Assembly: GCA_050250795.1 (NCBI GenBank)
Contig: JBFWNZ010000162.1
Location: forward strand, 1 to 8,376
DNA: 8,376 nt
Reading direction: 5' to 3'
Source of the DNA: JBFWNZ01 sp050250795
Lineage (GTDB): Bacteria; Pseudomonadota; Alphaproteobacteria; UBA8366
Shown here in pieces: positions 1-6,505 of the stretch (the first letter of the stretch is position 1; each line of letters opens with the position of its first letter). Position numbers and translations under genes: made by a program. The notes under the pieces are model-generated. The model saw nothing but the letters and a program-made list of their open reading frames with translations, was not told the origin of the DNA and did not search any database.

Positions 1-598
1 TGCAAAGCTCGCGATAGAACGCCTCGGTAAACGCCTTCAGGTCGACATTGACCGCGTCCATCCAGCCATAGAACTCGCGCCGCGCCTCCGGTCCGATATA
101 GACGGCCGTCACGGCGACGTTCTTGATGCCGCGCTCGCGGCAGGCGGCGGCCACATCCACCGCATATTCGAGGAAGATGACCGGGTCGTTATAGGTATAG
201 GCGACCGAGCGGCAGCCGCTGCGCTGGGCCGCCAGCGCGATGATCTCCGGCGTGGCCTCATCCTGCAGCTTGTCCATCTGCCGTGCCTTGGAGATGTCCC
301 AGTTCTGGCAGAATTTGCAGGTGAGGTTGCATCCCGCCGTGCCGAAGGACAGCACCGGCGTGCCCGGCAGGAAGTGGTTCAGCGGCTTCTTCTCGATGGG
401 GTCGATGCAATATCCGCTGGCGCGGCCATAGGTGGTGAGCACCATCCCGTCGCCCGCCCGACCGCGCACGAAGCACAGGCCGCGCTGGCCCTCCTTCAGG
501 CGGCATTCGCGCGGGCACAGGTCGCACTGGATGCGCCCGTCCTCCATAGCATGCCAGTAGCGGCCGGGCACGCCCTCGATCAGATCGCCCGTCGCCAT
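1..598 (-). CDS. amrS: AmmeMemoRadiSam system radical SAM enzyme, C-terminus beyond window edge
   Basis: The visible 199 codons form the N-terminal part of a radical SAM enzyme. The cluster motif CxxxCxxC is clear at residues 90-97 (CNLTCKFC, followed by QNWDIS), so the protein should bind a 4Fe-4S cluster and cleave S-adenosylmethionine. Before it are a second cysteine group (C25, C28, C32 within CDLCPREC, and C42) and the segment DPIEKKPLNHFLPG at 66-79. Both are characteristic of the AmrS family, which resembles pyruvate formate-lyase activating enzymes. The substrate of this family is not established. The ATG lies one base after the stop of the 62-residue upstream gene (TGA-G-ATG), so translation is probably coupled. 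The partner domains AmrB and AmrA are encoded divergently at 893-2368. The reading frame is intact to the window edge. Family assignment is secure; biochemical function is unknown. Confidence 0.93.
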   Translation of the reverse strand, partial: MATGDLIEGVPGRYWHAMEDGRIQCDLCPRECRLKEGQRGLCFVRGRAGDGMVLTTYGRASGYCIDPIEKKPLNHFLPGTPVLSFGTAGCNLTCKFCQNWDISKARQMDKLQDEATPEIIALAAQRSGCRSVAYTYNDPVIFLEYAVDVAAACRERGIKNVAVTAVYIGPEARREFYGWMDAVNVDLKAFTEAFYRELC

Positions 599-599
599 C

Positions 600-788
600 T
601 CACCCCGATGCGGCCGCTTCGGCGGCGGCAAGCTGGATGCTGTGGCGCACGATCTCGAACTCGGTGCGCGGGCAGCTCTTGTCCTCGTAGACATAGCGGC
701 GCGCCTGCGCCTCGCTCTGGAACAATCCCACCGCAGGCCCCTCGAAGGCGCCGTCGGCACGCTTGTAATACAGCGCATAGAGAATCAT
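600..788 (-). CDS. Small hypothetical protein (62 aa) coupled to amrS
   Basis: I do not recognise this family. The protein starts MILYALYYKRADG and ends in an alanine-rich tail (IQLAAAEAAASG). It is soluble by appearance, with no signal peptide or membrane segment, and its mix of short hydrophobic stretches and aromatic residues (Y4, Y7, Y8, F15, F23, Y32, Y34) suggests a small folded alpha/beta domain. It has one cysteine (C39). Evidence that it is real: a GGAGG Shine-Dalgarno site 5 bases before the ATG, about 84% G/C at third codon positions, and a stop codon only one base before the amrS start. In-frame ATGs at 812 and 797 exist upstream, but the strong ribosome-binding site selects 788. 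Its position as first gene of the amrS transcript suggests a role with AmrS, perhaps as a partner or substrate; this is inference from context only. Confidence 0.72.
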   Translation of the reverse strand: MILYALYYKRADGAFEGPAVGLFQSEAQARRYVYEDKSCPRTEFEIVRHSIQLAAAEAAASG

Positions 789-892
789 CGTATCCTCCAT
801 CGGCGATGCCATATTCTACTTGGCATGACGCGGTCGCGAAACCAGGGCTTCGATGCCGGTGCCGCCGCGGATGAAAGCGTAGGAACGAACCT
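789..892. promoter_or_regulatory. Divergent intergenic region of the amr locus with a 6-bp inverted repeat
   Basis: These 104 bases separate the minus-strand 62-aa gene and amrS from the plus-strand amrB-amrA fusion, so promoters for both directions should lie here or just inside the flanking genes. A perfect inverted repeat, ATGCCA at 806-811 and TGGCAT at 821-826 with a 9-base spacer, could be an operator or chance. Between its arms, TAGAAT on the minus strand (813-818) looks like a -10 element for the amrS unit, but the bases at the matching -35 distance (836-841, TTTCGC) are a poor match. No convincing plus-strand promoter is visible. AGGA at 876-879, a part of TAGGAACG, is a likely ribosome-binding site for the gene at 893. 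Confidence 0.35.
794..798 (-). promoter_or_regulatory. Ribosome-binding site of the 62-aa gene
   Basis: On the minus strand, GGAGG sits five bases before the ATG at 788 (GGAGG-ATACG-ATG). The spacing is near ideal. It decides between three in-frame ATG codons (812, 797, 788) in favour of the last, because the ATG at 797 overlaps this site. Confidence 0.7.
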
Positions 893-2368
893 ATGGGCGC
901 GATCAGGCCGCCGGCGGTCGCCGGCATGTTCTACCCCTCCGATGCGGTGCAGTTGAGCCGCGACCTTGCCGGCTATCTGGCGAAGGCGGGAGAGGCGAAG
1001 GCCGACCGCCTGCCCAAGGCGATCATCGCGCCGCATGCGGGCTACATCTACTCCGGCCCCGTGGCCGCCACCGCCTATGCGCCGCTGCGCGCGCTGGCCG
1101 GCAGGGTCGCGCGGGTGGTGCTGTTCGGCCCGTCGCATCGCGTGGCCTTTCAGGGCATCGCCGCCCCCACGGTCGACGCGTTCCGGACCCCGCTGGGCGA
1201 CATCCCCTTGGACGAGGATGCCTTCGCGATGGTCGCCGACCTGATTCAGCGGCGCGACGACGCACATCAGGCGGAGCACTCGCTCGAAGTGCATCTGCCC
1301 TTCCTGCAAAGCGTCCTGGGTGCGTTCAAGCTGGCGCCCTTCGTCGCGGGCTCGGTCGACGGTGCGGCGGTCGCCGCGGTGCTGGACCGGCTGTGGGGCG
1401 GCGACGAGACCCTGATCGTCGTCAGCACCGACCTCAGCCACTATCACGACTACGACACGGCACAGCGCCTCGACGGCGCGACCGCGGCGGCGATCGAAGC
1501 GATGGAGCCGTCGGCGCTGGGCCGCGAACAGGCCTGCGGCCGCGTCCCCGTCGCCGGTATCCTGACCGCGGGAAAGCGCCGCGGCATGACCATCGAGCGG
1601 CTGGATCTGCGCAATTCGGGCGACACCGCCGGCAGCCGCGACCGCGTCGTGGGATATGGCGCCTGGGCGCTTTACGAACCGCCTGCAAAGGGCCGGGGCA
1701 AGGCGATCCTGCGCAGCGTCCGGGTCGAGAAGGCCCCGGCCGCAGCCTCCCCCGCGGCCACGCCTGCGGCCCCGCAGACCGACGAGGCCATGCTGCGCCA
1801 GCACGGCGCGCATCTGGTCCGTCTCGCCATCGCCTCGATCAATTACGGCCTGGAGCACGGCCGCCCGCCGGCCGTGGACCCGAACAGCTTTCCGCCGCCG
1901 CTGCGCGAGAACCGCGCCTGCTTCGTGACGCTCAAGCGCGGGCGGCAGTTGCGCGGCTGCATCGGCTCGCTGGAAGGCCACCAGCCGCTCGCCCGCGACG
2001 TGGTCGAAAACGCCTGGAAAGCCGCCTTCCGCGACCCGCGATTCCCGCCGCTGCAGGCCGAGGAGCGCGACGGGCTGTCCTTGTCCATCTCGGTGCTCAG
2101 CCGGCCTTCGCCGATGCGGTTCAAGGACGAGGCCGACCTGCTGGCACAGCTTCGCCCCGGCGTGGACGGCCTGATCATCCGCGATGCCGGACGGCGCAGC
2201 GTGTTCCTGCCCCAGGTCTGGGAAGACCTGCCCGACAAGCGCGAATTCCTGACGCGGCTCAAACTCAAGGCAGGCCTCGCGGCCGACCATTGGTCGCCCA
2301 GCTTTCATGCCGAGCGCTTCACGGCAACTTCGGTCGCGCCGGCGCCATCCCCCAGACAATCCGGCTGA
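893..2368 (+). CDS. AmrB-AmrA fusion: MEMO-family domain joined to AMMECR1 domain
   Basis: This 491-residue protein joins two AmmeMemoRadiSam components usually made as separate proteins. Residues 1 to about 262 are a MEMO-like domain (AmrB), structurally related to LigB-type extradiol dioxygenases. It shows APHAGYIYSGP (46-56), GPSH (79-82), EHSLEVHLPF (128-137), STDLSHYHDY (178-187) and ACGR (214-217). H48, H82 and C215 fit the two-histidine, one-cysteine metal site of human MEMO1 (H49, H81, C244). An alanine/proline-rich linker covers about 263-297. Residues about 298-478 are an AMMECR1 domain with the hallmark LRGCIGSLEG (353-362) and an invariant-looking cysteine, C356. The ATG at 893 has AGGA eight bases upstream and is followed at once by the conserved RPPAVAGMFYP opening of the family. 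The fusion supports a physical complex of AmrA and AmrB, presumably acting with the divergently encoded AmrS. The reaction of the system is not known. Confidence 0.93.
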   Translation: MGAIRPPAVAGMFYPSDAVQLSRDLAGYLAKAGEAKADRLPKAIIAPHAGYIYSGPVAATAYAPLRALAGRVARVVLFGPSHRVAFQGIAAPTVDAFRTPLGDIPLDEDAFAMVADLIQRRDDAHQAEHSLEVHLPFLQSVLGAFKLAPFVAGSVDGAAVAAVLDRLWGGDETLIVVSTDLSHYHDYDTAQRLDGATAAAIEAMEPSALGREQACGRVPVAGILTAGKRRGMTIERLDLRNSGDTAGSRDRVVGYGAWALYEPPAKGRGKAILRSVRVEKAPAAASPAATPAAPQTDEAMLRQHGAHLVRLAIASINYGLEHGRPPAVDPNSFPPPLRENRACFVTLKRGRQLRGCIGSLEGHQPLARDVVENAWKAAFRDPRFPPLQAEERDGLSLSISVLSRPSPMRFKDEADLLAQLRPGVDGLIIRDAGRRSVFLPQVWEDLPDKREFLTRLKLKAGLAADHWSPSFHAERFTATSVAPAPSPRQSG

Positions 2369-2394
2369 TCCGCATGCAGCGGCATTGACCGACG

Positions 2395-2420
2395 CGCCTG
2401 CGCTTCTATCATCGCAGGCG
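2395..2420 (+). terminator. Perfect 8-bp-stem hairpin after the amr fusion gene, possible terminator or leader structure
   Basis: CGCCTGCG (2395-2402) and CGCAGGCG (2413-2420) are perfect inverted repeats around a 10-base loop. A G-U pair at 2394/2421 would extend the stem by one. It begins 26 bases after the stop of the amrB-amrA gene and ends 43 bases before the next start. Only TTCCCC follows, not a run of T, so as an intrinsic terminator it is imperfect. It could instead be an attenuator or a 5' leader structure of the molybdoenzyme transcript. Confidence 0.4.
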
Positions 2421-2463
2421 TTCCCCAAAAGCGACCTTCAGCCAGACGACGGGAGTCGAGAAC

Positions 2464-4785
2464 ATGGTGAAATTCGGCATGGGTCAATCGGTCCGGCGGG
2501 TCGAGGATCCCCGGCTGCTGACCGGCCAGGGCCGCTACACGGCCGATATCGACCTCGACGGACAGGCCTATGCCCATGTGCTGCGCGCGCCGATGGCGCA
2601 TGCGCGCATCCGCAGCATCGACACGGCCGCCGCCGCCGCCGCGCCGGGCGTGCTCAAGGTCTATACGGCCGAGGACATCAAGGCCGCCGGCCTCGGCACC
2701 ATCCCCTGCCGGTTTCCGCTGAAGCAGGCGAACGGCGACCCGATGGTCGCTCCGCCGCACCCGATCCTGGCCGACGGCGCGGTGCGCCATGTCGGCGATC
2801 CGGTCGCCTTCATCGTCGCCGAGACGCTGGAGCAGGCGCGCGATGCGGCGGAGCTGGTCGAGATCGACTACGACCTGCTGCCCGCCATCGTGGAAACGGA
2901 CAAGGCACGCGATGCCGGCGCGCCGCAGATCTGGCCCGAGGCCGCGAACAACACCTGCTTCCACTGGGAGAACGGCGACAAGGCAGCGGTCGACGCGGCA
3001 TTCGCCAAGGCCGCGCATGTGGTGAAGCGCCGCCTGATCAACAACCGGCTGGTCGTCAACCCGATGGAGCCCCGCGCCGCCATCGGCGACTGGAACGGCA
3101 AGACGATGAGCCTCTACACGCCGACCCAGGGCGTGCATTCCATCCGCGACCAGTTGGTGAAGAACATTTTCAAGGTCGGGAACGACGATGTCGCCGTCTA
3201 CACCACCGATGTCGGCGGCGGCTTCGGCATGAAGATCTTCCTCTATGCCGAGCAGCCGCTGGTGATGCTGGCGGCGCGCGATCTGAACCGGCCGGTGAAA
3301 TGGGTCGGCGACCGCGCCGCCGACGACTTCGTGTCCGACAGCCAGGGCCGCGACAATATCGTCGATGCCGAAGTCGCCCTGGACAAGGACGGACGCTTCA
3401 TCGGCATGCGCGTCACCACCATCGCGAATATGGGCGCCTACCTGTCCAACTTCGCGACCTATATCCCGACGCATAGCGGAACGCCGATGCTTCAGGGCGT
3501 CTACACGACCCCGGCGATCCACGCGACGGTCTATGGCGTGTTTACCAACACCGTGCCGATGGATGCCTATCGCGGCGCCGGACGGCCCGAGAACATCTAC
3601 ATCATCGAACGGATGGTGGATGCCGCCGCCCGCGATATCGGCATGGATCAGGCCGAAATCCGCCGGCGCAACTTTATCCCGCGCGAGGCCATGCCCTACA
3701 CCACGGCCATGGATTACGTGTACGACAGCGGCGCCTTCCACGCGAATCTGGAGACGGCGCTGGACCGGTTCGACTATGACGGCTTCACCGCCCGCCGCGA
3801 GACGGCCGCGAAGGCCGGCAAGCTGCTGGGCCGCGGCGTCGCCTACTACATCGAGGCCTGCGGCGCCGGCGCCGGCGACTATGCCGAGGTCCATGCCGAA
3901 GAGGATGGCAGCGTCACCGTCTATATCGGCAACCAGAGCAACGGCCAGGGCCATGAGACGATCTATGCGACCCTGGTCTCCAACCGGCTCGATATCGACA
4001 TCGAGCGGGTGCGCGTGAAGCAGGGCGATTCCAACCAGATCCCGCGCGGCGGCGGCACCGGCGGCTCGCGCGCGCTGGCCGAGGGCGGCGCCGCCTGCGT
4101 CAATGCGGCGACCGGCCTGATCGAGCGCGGCAAGCTGGTGGCGAGCGATCTGCTGGAAGCGGCGACGGCGGACATCGAATATTCCGGCGGCACCTTCCGG
4201 GTAGCCGGGACGGACAAGAGCGTGGGCCTCGACAAGGTCGCGGTCGAGGCTCGGCGGCGCGAGCCCGATGCGGACCAGCTTCCCGGCCTCGCCGTGGCAA
4301 ACCTGCACCGCAACCAGCAGAAGACCTTTCCCAACGGCGCGCATGTCTGCGAGGTGGAGGTGGACCGGGAGACCGGCACCACGCGGCTGACCCGTTATGT
4401 CGCGGTCGACGATTTCGGGACGGTCATCAACCCCCTGCTGACCTTCGGCCAGGTCCATGGCGGCATCGCCCAAGGGCTCGGCCAGGCGTTGATGGAGAAC
4501 TGCGTCTACGATACCGAGACGGGCCAGTTGCTCAGCGGCTCCTTCATGGATTACGCGATGCCGCGCGCCTATGACGTGCCGCAGCTTCAGATCGAACTGA
4601 ACGAGGACGAGCCCTGCCGCACCAATCCGCTGGGTGTGAAGGGCGCCGGCGAGGCGGGCTGCATCGGCGCGCCGCCCGCGGTGATGAACGCGGTGCTGGA
4701 TGCCCTGTCCCAGGTCGGGGTGAAGCATATCGACATGCCGGCGACACCCGAACGGGTCTGGCGCGCCATCGCCGGTGCCGCATGA
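2464..4785 (+). CDS. Form-II CoxL-like molybdopterin-binding subunit of the xanthine dehydrogenase / aerobic CO dehydrogenase family
   Basis: The 773 residues match the usual length of the large, molybdenum-cofactor-binding subunit of molybdenum hydroxylases. The N-terminal domain (about 15-140) opens with GQSVRRVEDPRLLTGQGRYT. The Mo-binding part follows, with PMEPR (200-204), GGGFGMK (251-257), AYRGAGRPE (368-376), a Q-loop-like NQSNGQGHET (490-499), and GVKGAGEAG (724-732), whose E730 is the expected catalytic glutamate. The active-site loop reads AYRGAGR, not the AYRCSFR of true CO dehydrogenases, so this is a form-II enzyme of unknown substrate (a purine, aldehyde or other N-heterocycle hydroxylase are options) and should not be called CO dehydrogenase. 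GGGAG eight bases before the ATG supports the start. The FAD (CoxM) and 2Fe-2S (CoxS) subunits needed for electron transfer are not adjacent on either side. The end overlaps the downstream cysQ by four bases. Family call is sure; substrate is open. Confidence 0.92.
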   Translation: MVKFGMGQSVRRVEDPRLLTGQGRYTADIDLDGQAYAHVLRAPMAHARIRSIDTAAAAAAPGVLKVYTAEDIKAAGLGTIPCRFPLKQANGDPMVAPPHPILADGAVRHVGDPVAFIVAETLEQARDAAELVEIDYDLLPAIVETDKARDAGAPQIWPEAANNTCFHWENGDKAAVDAAFAKAAHVVKRRLINNRLVVNPMEPRAAIGDWNGKTMSLYTPTQGVHSIRDQLVKNIFKVGNDDVAVYTTDVGGGFGMKIFLYAEQPLVMLAARDLNRPVKWVGDRAADDFVSDSQGRDNIVDAEVALDKDGRFIGMRVTTIANMGAYLSNFATYIPTHSGTPMLQGVYTTPAIHATVYGVFTNTVPMDAYRGAGRPENIYIIERMVDAAARDIGMDQAEIRRRNFIPREAMPYTTAMDYVYDSGAFHANLETALDRFDYDGFTARRETAAKAGKLLGRGVAYYIEACGAGAGDYAEVHAEEDGSVTVYIGNQSNGQGHETIYATLVSNRLDIDIERVRVKQGDSNQIPRGGGTGGSRALAEGGAACVNAATGLIERGKLVASDLLEAATADIEYSGGTFRVAGTDKSVGLDKVAVEARRREPDADQLPGLAVANLHRNQQKTFPNGAHVCEVEVDRETGTTRLTRYVAVDDFGTVINPLLTFGQVHGGIAQGLGQALMENCVYDTETGQLLSGSFMDYAMPRAYDVPQLQIELNEDEPCRTNPLGVKGAGEAGCIGAPPAVMNAVLDALSQVGVKHIDMPATPERVWRAIAGAA

Positions 4786-5564
4786 TCGACCTTGGCGCCC
4801 TGCTGCCGGAGGTCTGCGACATCGCCGACCGTGCCGGCATCGCCGTGATGGAGGTCTACGCGCGGGATTTCGAGACGGTCTACAAGAACGACCACTCGCC
4901 CGTGACCGACGCCGACATCGCCGCCGAGGCGATCATCACCCCCGCTTTGCAGGCCCTGCTGCCGGGCGTGCCGGTGGTCGCCGAGGAGGCCGCGTCGGCC
5001 GGAAGGATTCCGACGGTCGGCGACCGGCCCTTCTGGCTGGTCGATCCCTTGGACGGCACCAAGGAATTCGTCAACCGCAACGGCGAGTTCACGGTCAATA
5101 TCGGGCTGATCGTCGATTCCCGGCCGGTCCTGGGCGTCGTGCTCGCCCCGGCGATGGGCGCCTCCTATGCCGGGGCCGAGGGCCAGGGGGCCAGCATGCG
5201 CCGCGACGGCGGCGCCCGTGCGCCGATCCATGTCCGGCACACGCCCGCGGCCGGTCTGACCGTGGTCGCCAGCCGCCGCCACGGCGATCCGGAGACGATC
5301 CAGCGCTATCTGGCGGGCCGCCCACTTGCCGACACCCGCAACGCCGGAAGCTCGGTCAAGTTCTGCCTGCTCGCCTCCGGCGAAGCCGACCTCTATCCGC
5401 GCTTCGGGCCGACCATGGAGTGGGATACCGCCGCCGGCCATGCCGTGCTGAACGCCGCGGGGGGGCGCGTGACGACCGAGGACGGGGCCGAACTGCGCTA
5501 TGCCAAGCCCAATTTCCGCAATCCGAACTTCATCGCCTGGGGCGGCGATACACCCGCGGCCTAA
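4782..5564 (+). CDS. cysQ: 3'(2'),5'-bisphosphate nucleotidase CysQ, inositol monophosphatase superfamily
   Basis: The 260 residues have the full signature of CysQ, which hydrolyses 3'-phosphoadenosine 5'-phosphate (PAP) to AMP and phosphate and so clears the by-product of sulfate assimilation. Seen in order: NDHSPVTDAD (36-45), PVVAEE (64-69) with the metal-binding glutamate, WLVDPLDGTKEF (85-96) with D88 and D91 as metal ligands, and EWDTAAGHAVL (213-223). DGTKEF, rather than the DGTxNF of inositol monophosphatases, favours the CysQ branch. The ATG lies inside the stop region of the upstream molybdoenzyme gene (ATGA), and I see no good Shine-Dalgarno before it, so it probably relies on translational coupling. 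Its TAA stop overlaps the stop of the convergent alkyltransferase gene. Activity on other sugar phosphates cannot be excluded. No sulfate-assimilation gene is nearby. Confidence 0.93.
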   Translation: MIDLGALLPEVCDIADRAGIAVMEVYARDFETVYKNDHSPVTDADIAAEAIITPALQALLPGVPVVAEEAASAGRIPTVGDRPFWLVDPLDGTKEFVNRNGEFTVNIGLIVDSRPVLGVVLAPAMGASYAGAEGQGASMRRDGGARAPIHVRHTPAAGLTVVASRRHGDPETIQRYLAGRPLADTRNAGSSVKFCLLASGEADLYPRFGPTMEWDTAAGHAVLNAAGGRVTTEDGAELRYAKPNFRNPNFIAWGGDTPAA

Positions 5565-6424
5565 CCCGACGCTTCGGCCTGCGCGGCCTCCCAGGCCAGC
5601 AACGCCCGCTTGCGTGCCGGGCCCCAGCGATAGCCGGTGATGATGCCCGAGCCGCGGATGACCCGGTGGCAGGGAATCAACCAGGAGACCGGGTTGGCGC
5701 CGACCGCCCCCGCGACGGCGCGGGCCGCGCCCGGCTTGCCGATCCGCGCCGCAAGCCCCTCATAGGTGACGAGCGCGCCCGGCGGAATCCGCAATAACGC
5801 CTCCCAGACCTTGAGCTGAAACGGCGTGCCGCGAAGGACGAGATCGAGACGGCCGCCGCTGCCGCCGAAAGCCCGTTCGGCGTAGCGCAGGGTCGCCGTC
5901 GCATCTTCGACCAGTTGCGCCCGCTCCCAGCCGGCCGACAGATCCGCCAGCGTCGCTGCACGGCCCGTATCCAGCGCGAAGGCGAGACCGCACAGACCGC
6001 GCTCCGTCGCCATCAGGAGGCAGTCGCCGAAGGGGCTGGGATGCCAGCCATAGCGGATGATGAGGCCCTCGCCCCGCGCCTTCCATTCGCCGGGCGACAT
6101 CGCCTCGATCCCGACGAACAGATCGTGCAGCCGCCCCGGCCCGGACAGGCCGGCATCGAGCGCCGCGTCGAGCACGCTCTCCGACGCGCCGAGACGCTCC
6201 TTGGCGAAGTCGAGCGTCAGATACTGCACGAACTTCTTGGGGCTGACGCCGACATAGCGGGAAAAGAGGCGCTGCAGATGCGCTTCGCTGAGCCCGGCCG
6301 CCGCCGCGACATCGGCAAGCTGCGGCTGGTCCAGATAATGCGCCGACAGCCAGTCGATGGCGTGGCCGATCCGGGCATAATCCGGCGTCGCCTCCATCGG
6401 CTCCAGGGTTTCGGATTGGGTCAT
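5561..6424 (-). CDS. Ada-like protein: AraC-type HTH plus methylated-DNA--protein-cysteine methyltransferase
   Basis: This 287-residue protein repairs O6-alkylguanine by moving the alkyl group to its own cysteine. Residues about 15-115 are an AraC-type double helix-turn-helix region (LADVAAAAGLSEAHLQRLFSR at 36-56 with the following VGVSPKKFVQYL). Residues about 120-200 are the N-terminal alkyltransferase subdomain. Residues about 201-283 are the catalytic winged-helix domain with PFQLKVWEAL (201-210), N244, the active-site PCHRVI (251-256, nucleophile C252) and GYRWGPARK (264-272). The order matches the C-terminal two thirds of E. coli Ada (354 aa), but the four-cysteine N-terminal domain that accepts methyl groups from phosphotriesters is absent. 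Start: AGGAG at 6433-6437 is eight bases before the ATG at 6424; a TTG two codons upstream is too close to that site. It shares a stop overlap with convergent cysQ and lies 81 bases after the dehydratase gene on the same strand. Confidence 0.92.
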   Translation of the reverse strand: MTQSETLEPMEATPDYARIGHAIDWLSAHYLDQPQLADVAAAAGLSEAHLQRLFSRYVGVSPKKFVQYLTLDFAKERLGASESVLDAALDAGLSGPGRLHDLFVGIEAMSPGEWKARGEGLIIRYGWHPSPFGDCLLMATERGLCGLAFALDTGRAATLADLSAGWERAQLVEDATATLRYAERAFGGSGGRLDLVLRGTPFQLKVWEALLRIPPGALVTYEGLAARIGKPGAARAVAGAVGANPVSWLIPCHRVIRGSGIITGYRWGPARKRALLAWEAAQAEASG

Positions 6425-6505
6425 GTCCAATTCTCCTGCGGTCGCTGCCGTCGATCCGCAAGCTAGGCGAGGGAATGGCCCGCGCCCACCCGATTCCTGC
6501 GGCGT
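6425..6505 (-). promoter_or_regulatory. Gap upstream of the Ada-like gene with its ribosome-binding site
   Basis: These 81 bases separate the dehydratase stop from the Ada-like start on the minus strand. They hold the AGGAG ribosome-binding site (6433-6437). I see no clear -35/-10 pair, no obvious hairpin terminator and no convincing Ada-box-like sequence. The gene may have its own weak promoter or be read through from the dehydratase. Confidence 0.4.

Noticed and set aside
580..927. Alternative minus-strand frame of 115 codons overlapping the 62-aa gene
   Set aside because: It crosses the divergent intergenic region, overlaps the starts of two supported genes, is rich in Arg/Gly/Pro/Ala and has no ribosome-binding site comparable to that of the frame ending at 600.
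642..956. Plus-strand frame of 104 codons antisense to the 62-aa gene and running into the amr fusion gene
   Set aside because: It would overlap the start of the fusion gene out of frame. Position and ribosome-binding site favour the minus-strand small gene.
1740..1790. Ala/Pro-coding GC-rich stretch in the amr fusion gene considered as a repeat or a frameshift joining two separate genes
   Set aside because: The frame is continuous and both domains are intact in it. The stretch encodes a plausible flexible linker with no regular repeat unit.
785..2428. Long open minus-strand frame (547 codons) antisense to the amrB-amrA fusion
   Set aside because: Same effect: it mirrors a well-supported gene, runs through the divergent intergenic region, and its translation resembles no family.
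2305..4728. Very long open minus-strand frame (807 codons) antisense to the molybdoenzyme gene
   Set aside because: The plus strand encodes a full-length protein with all family motifs. The antisense translation has low-complexity, Arg/Gly/Ala/Val/His/Asp-rich composition with no recognisable domain, as expected when the codon bias of a high-GC gene removes stops from the opposite strand.
2464..4785. Annotation as carbon monoxide dehydrogenase large subunit (coxL)
   Set aside because: The active-site loop reads AYRGAGR; the AYRCSFR loop with the cysteine that holds copper in true CO dehydrogenase is missing.
6425..6430. TTG start at 6430 for the Ada-like protein
   Set aside because: It lies only two bases from the AGGAG site, while the ATG at 6424 has eight-base spacing.
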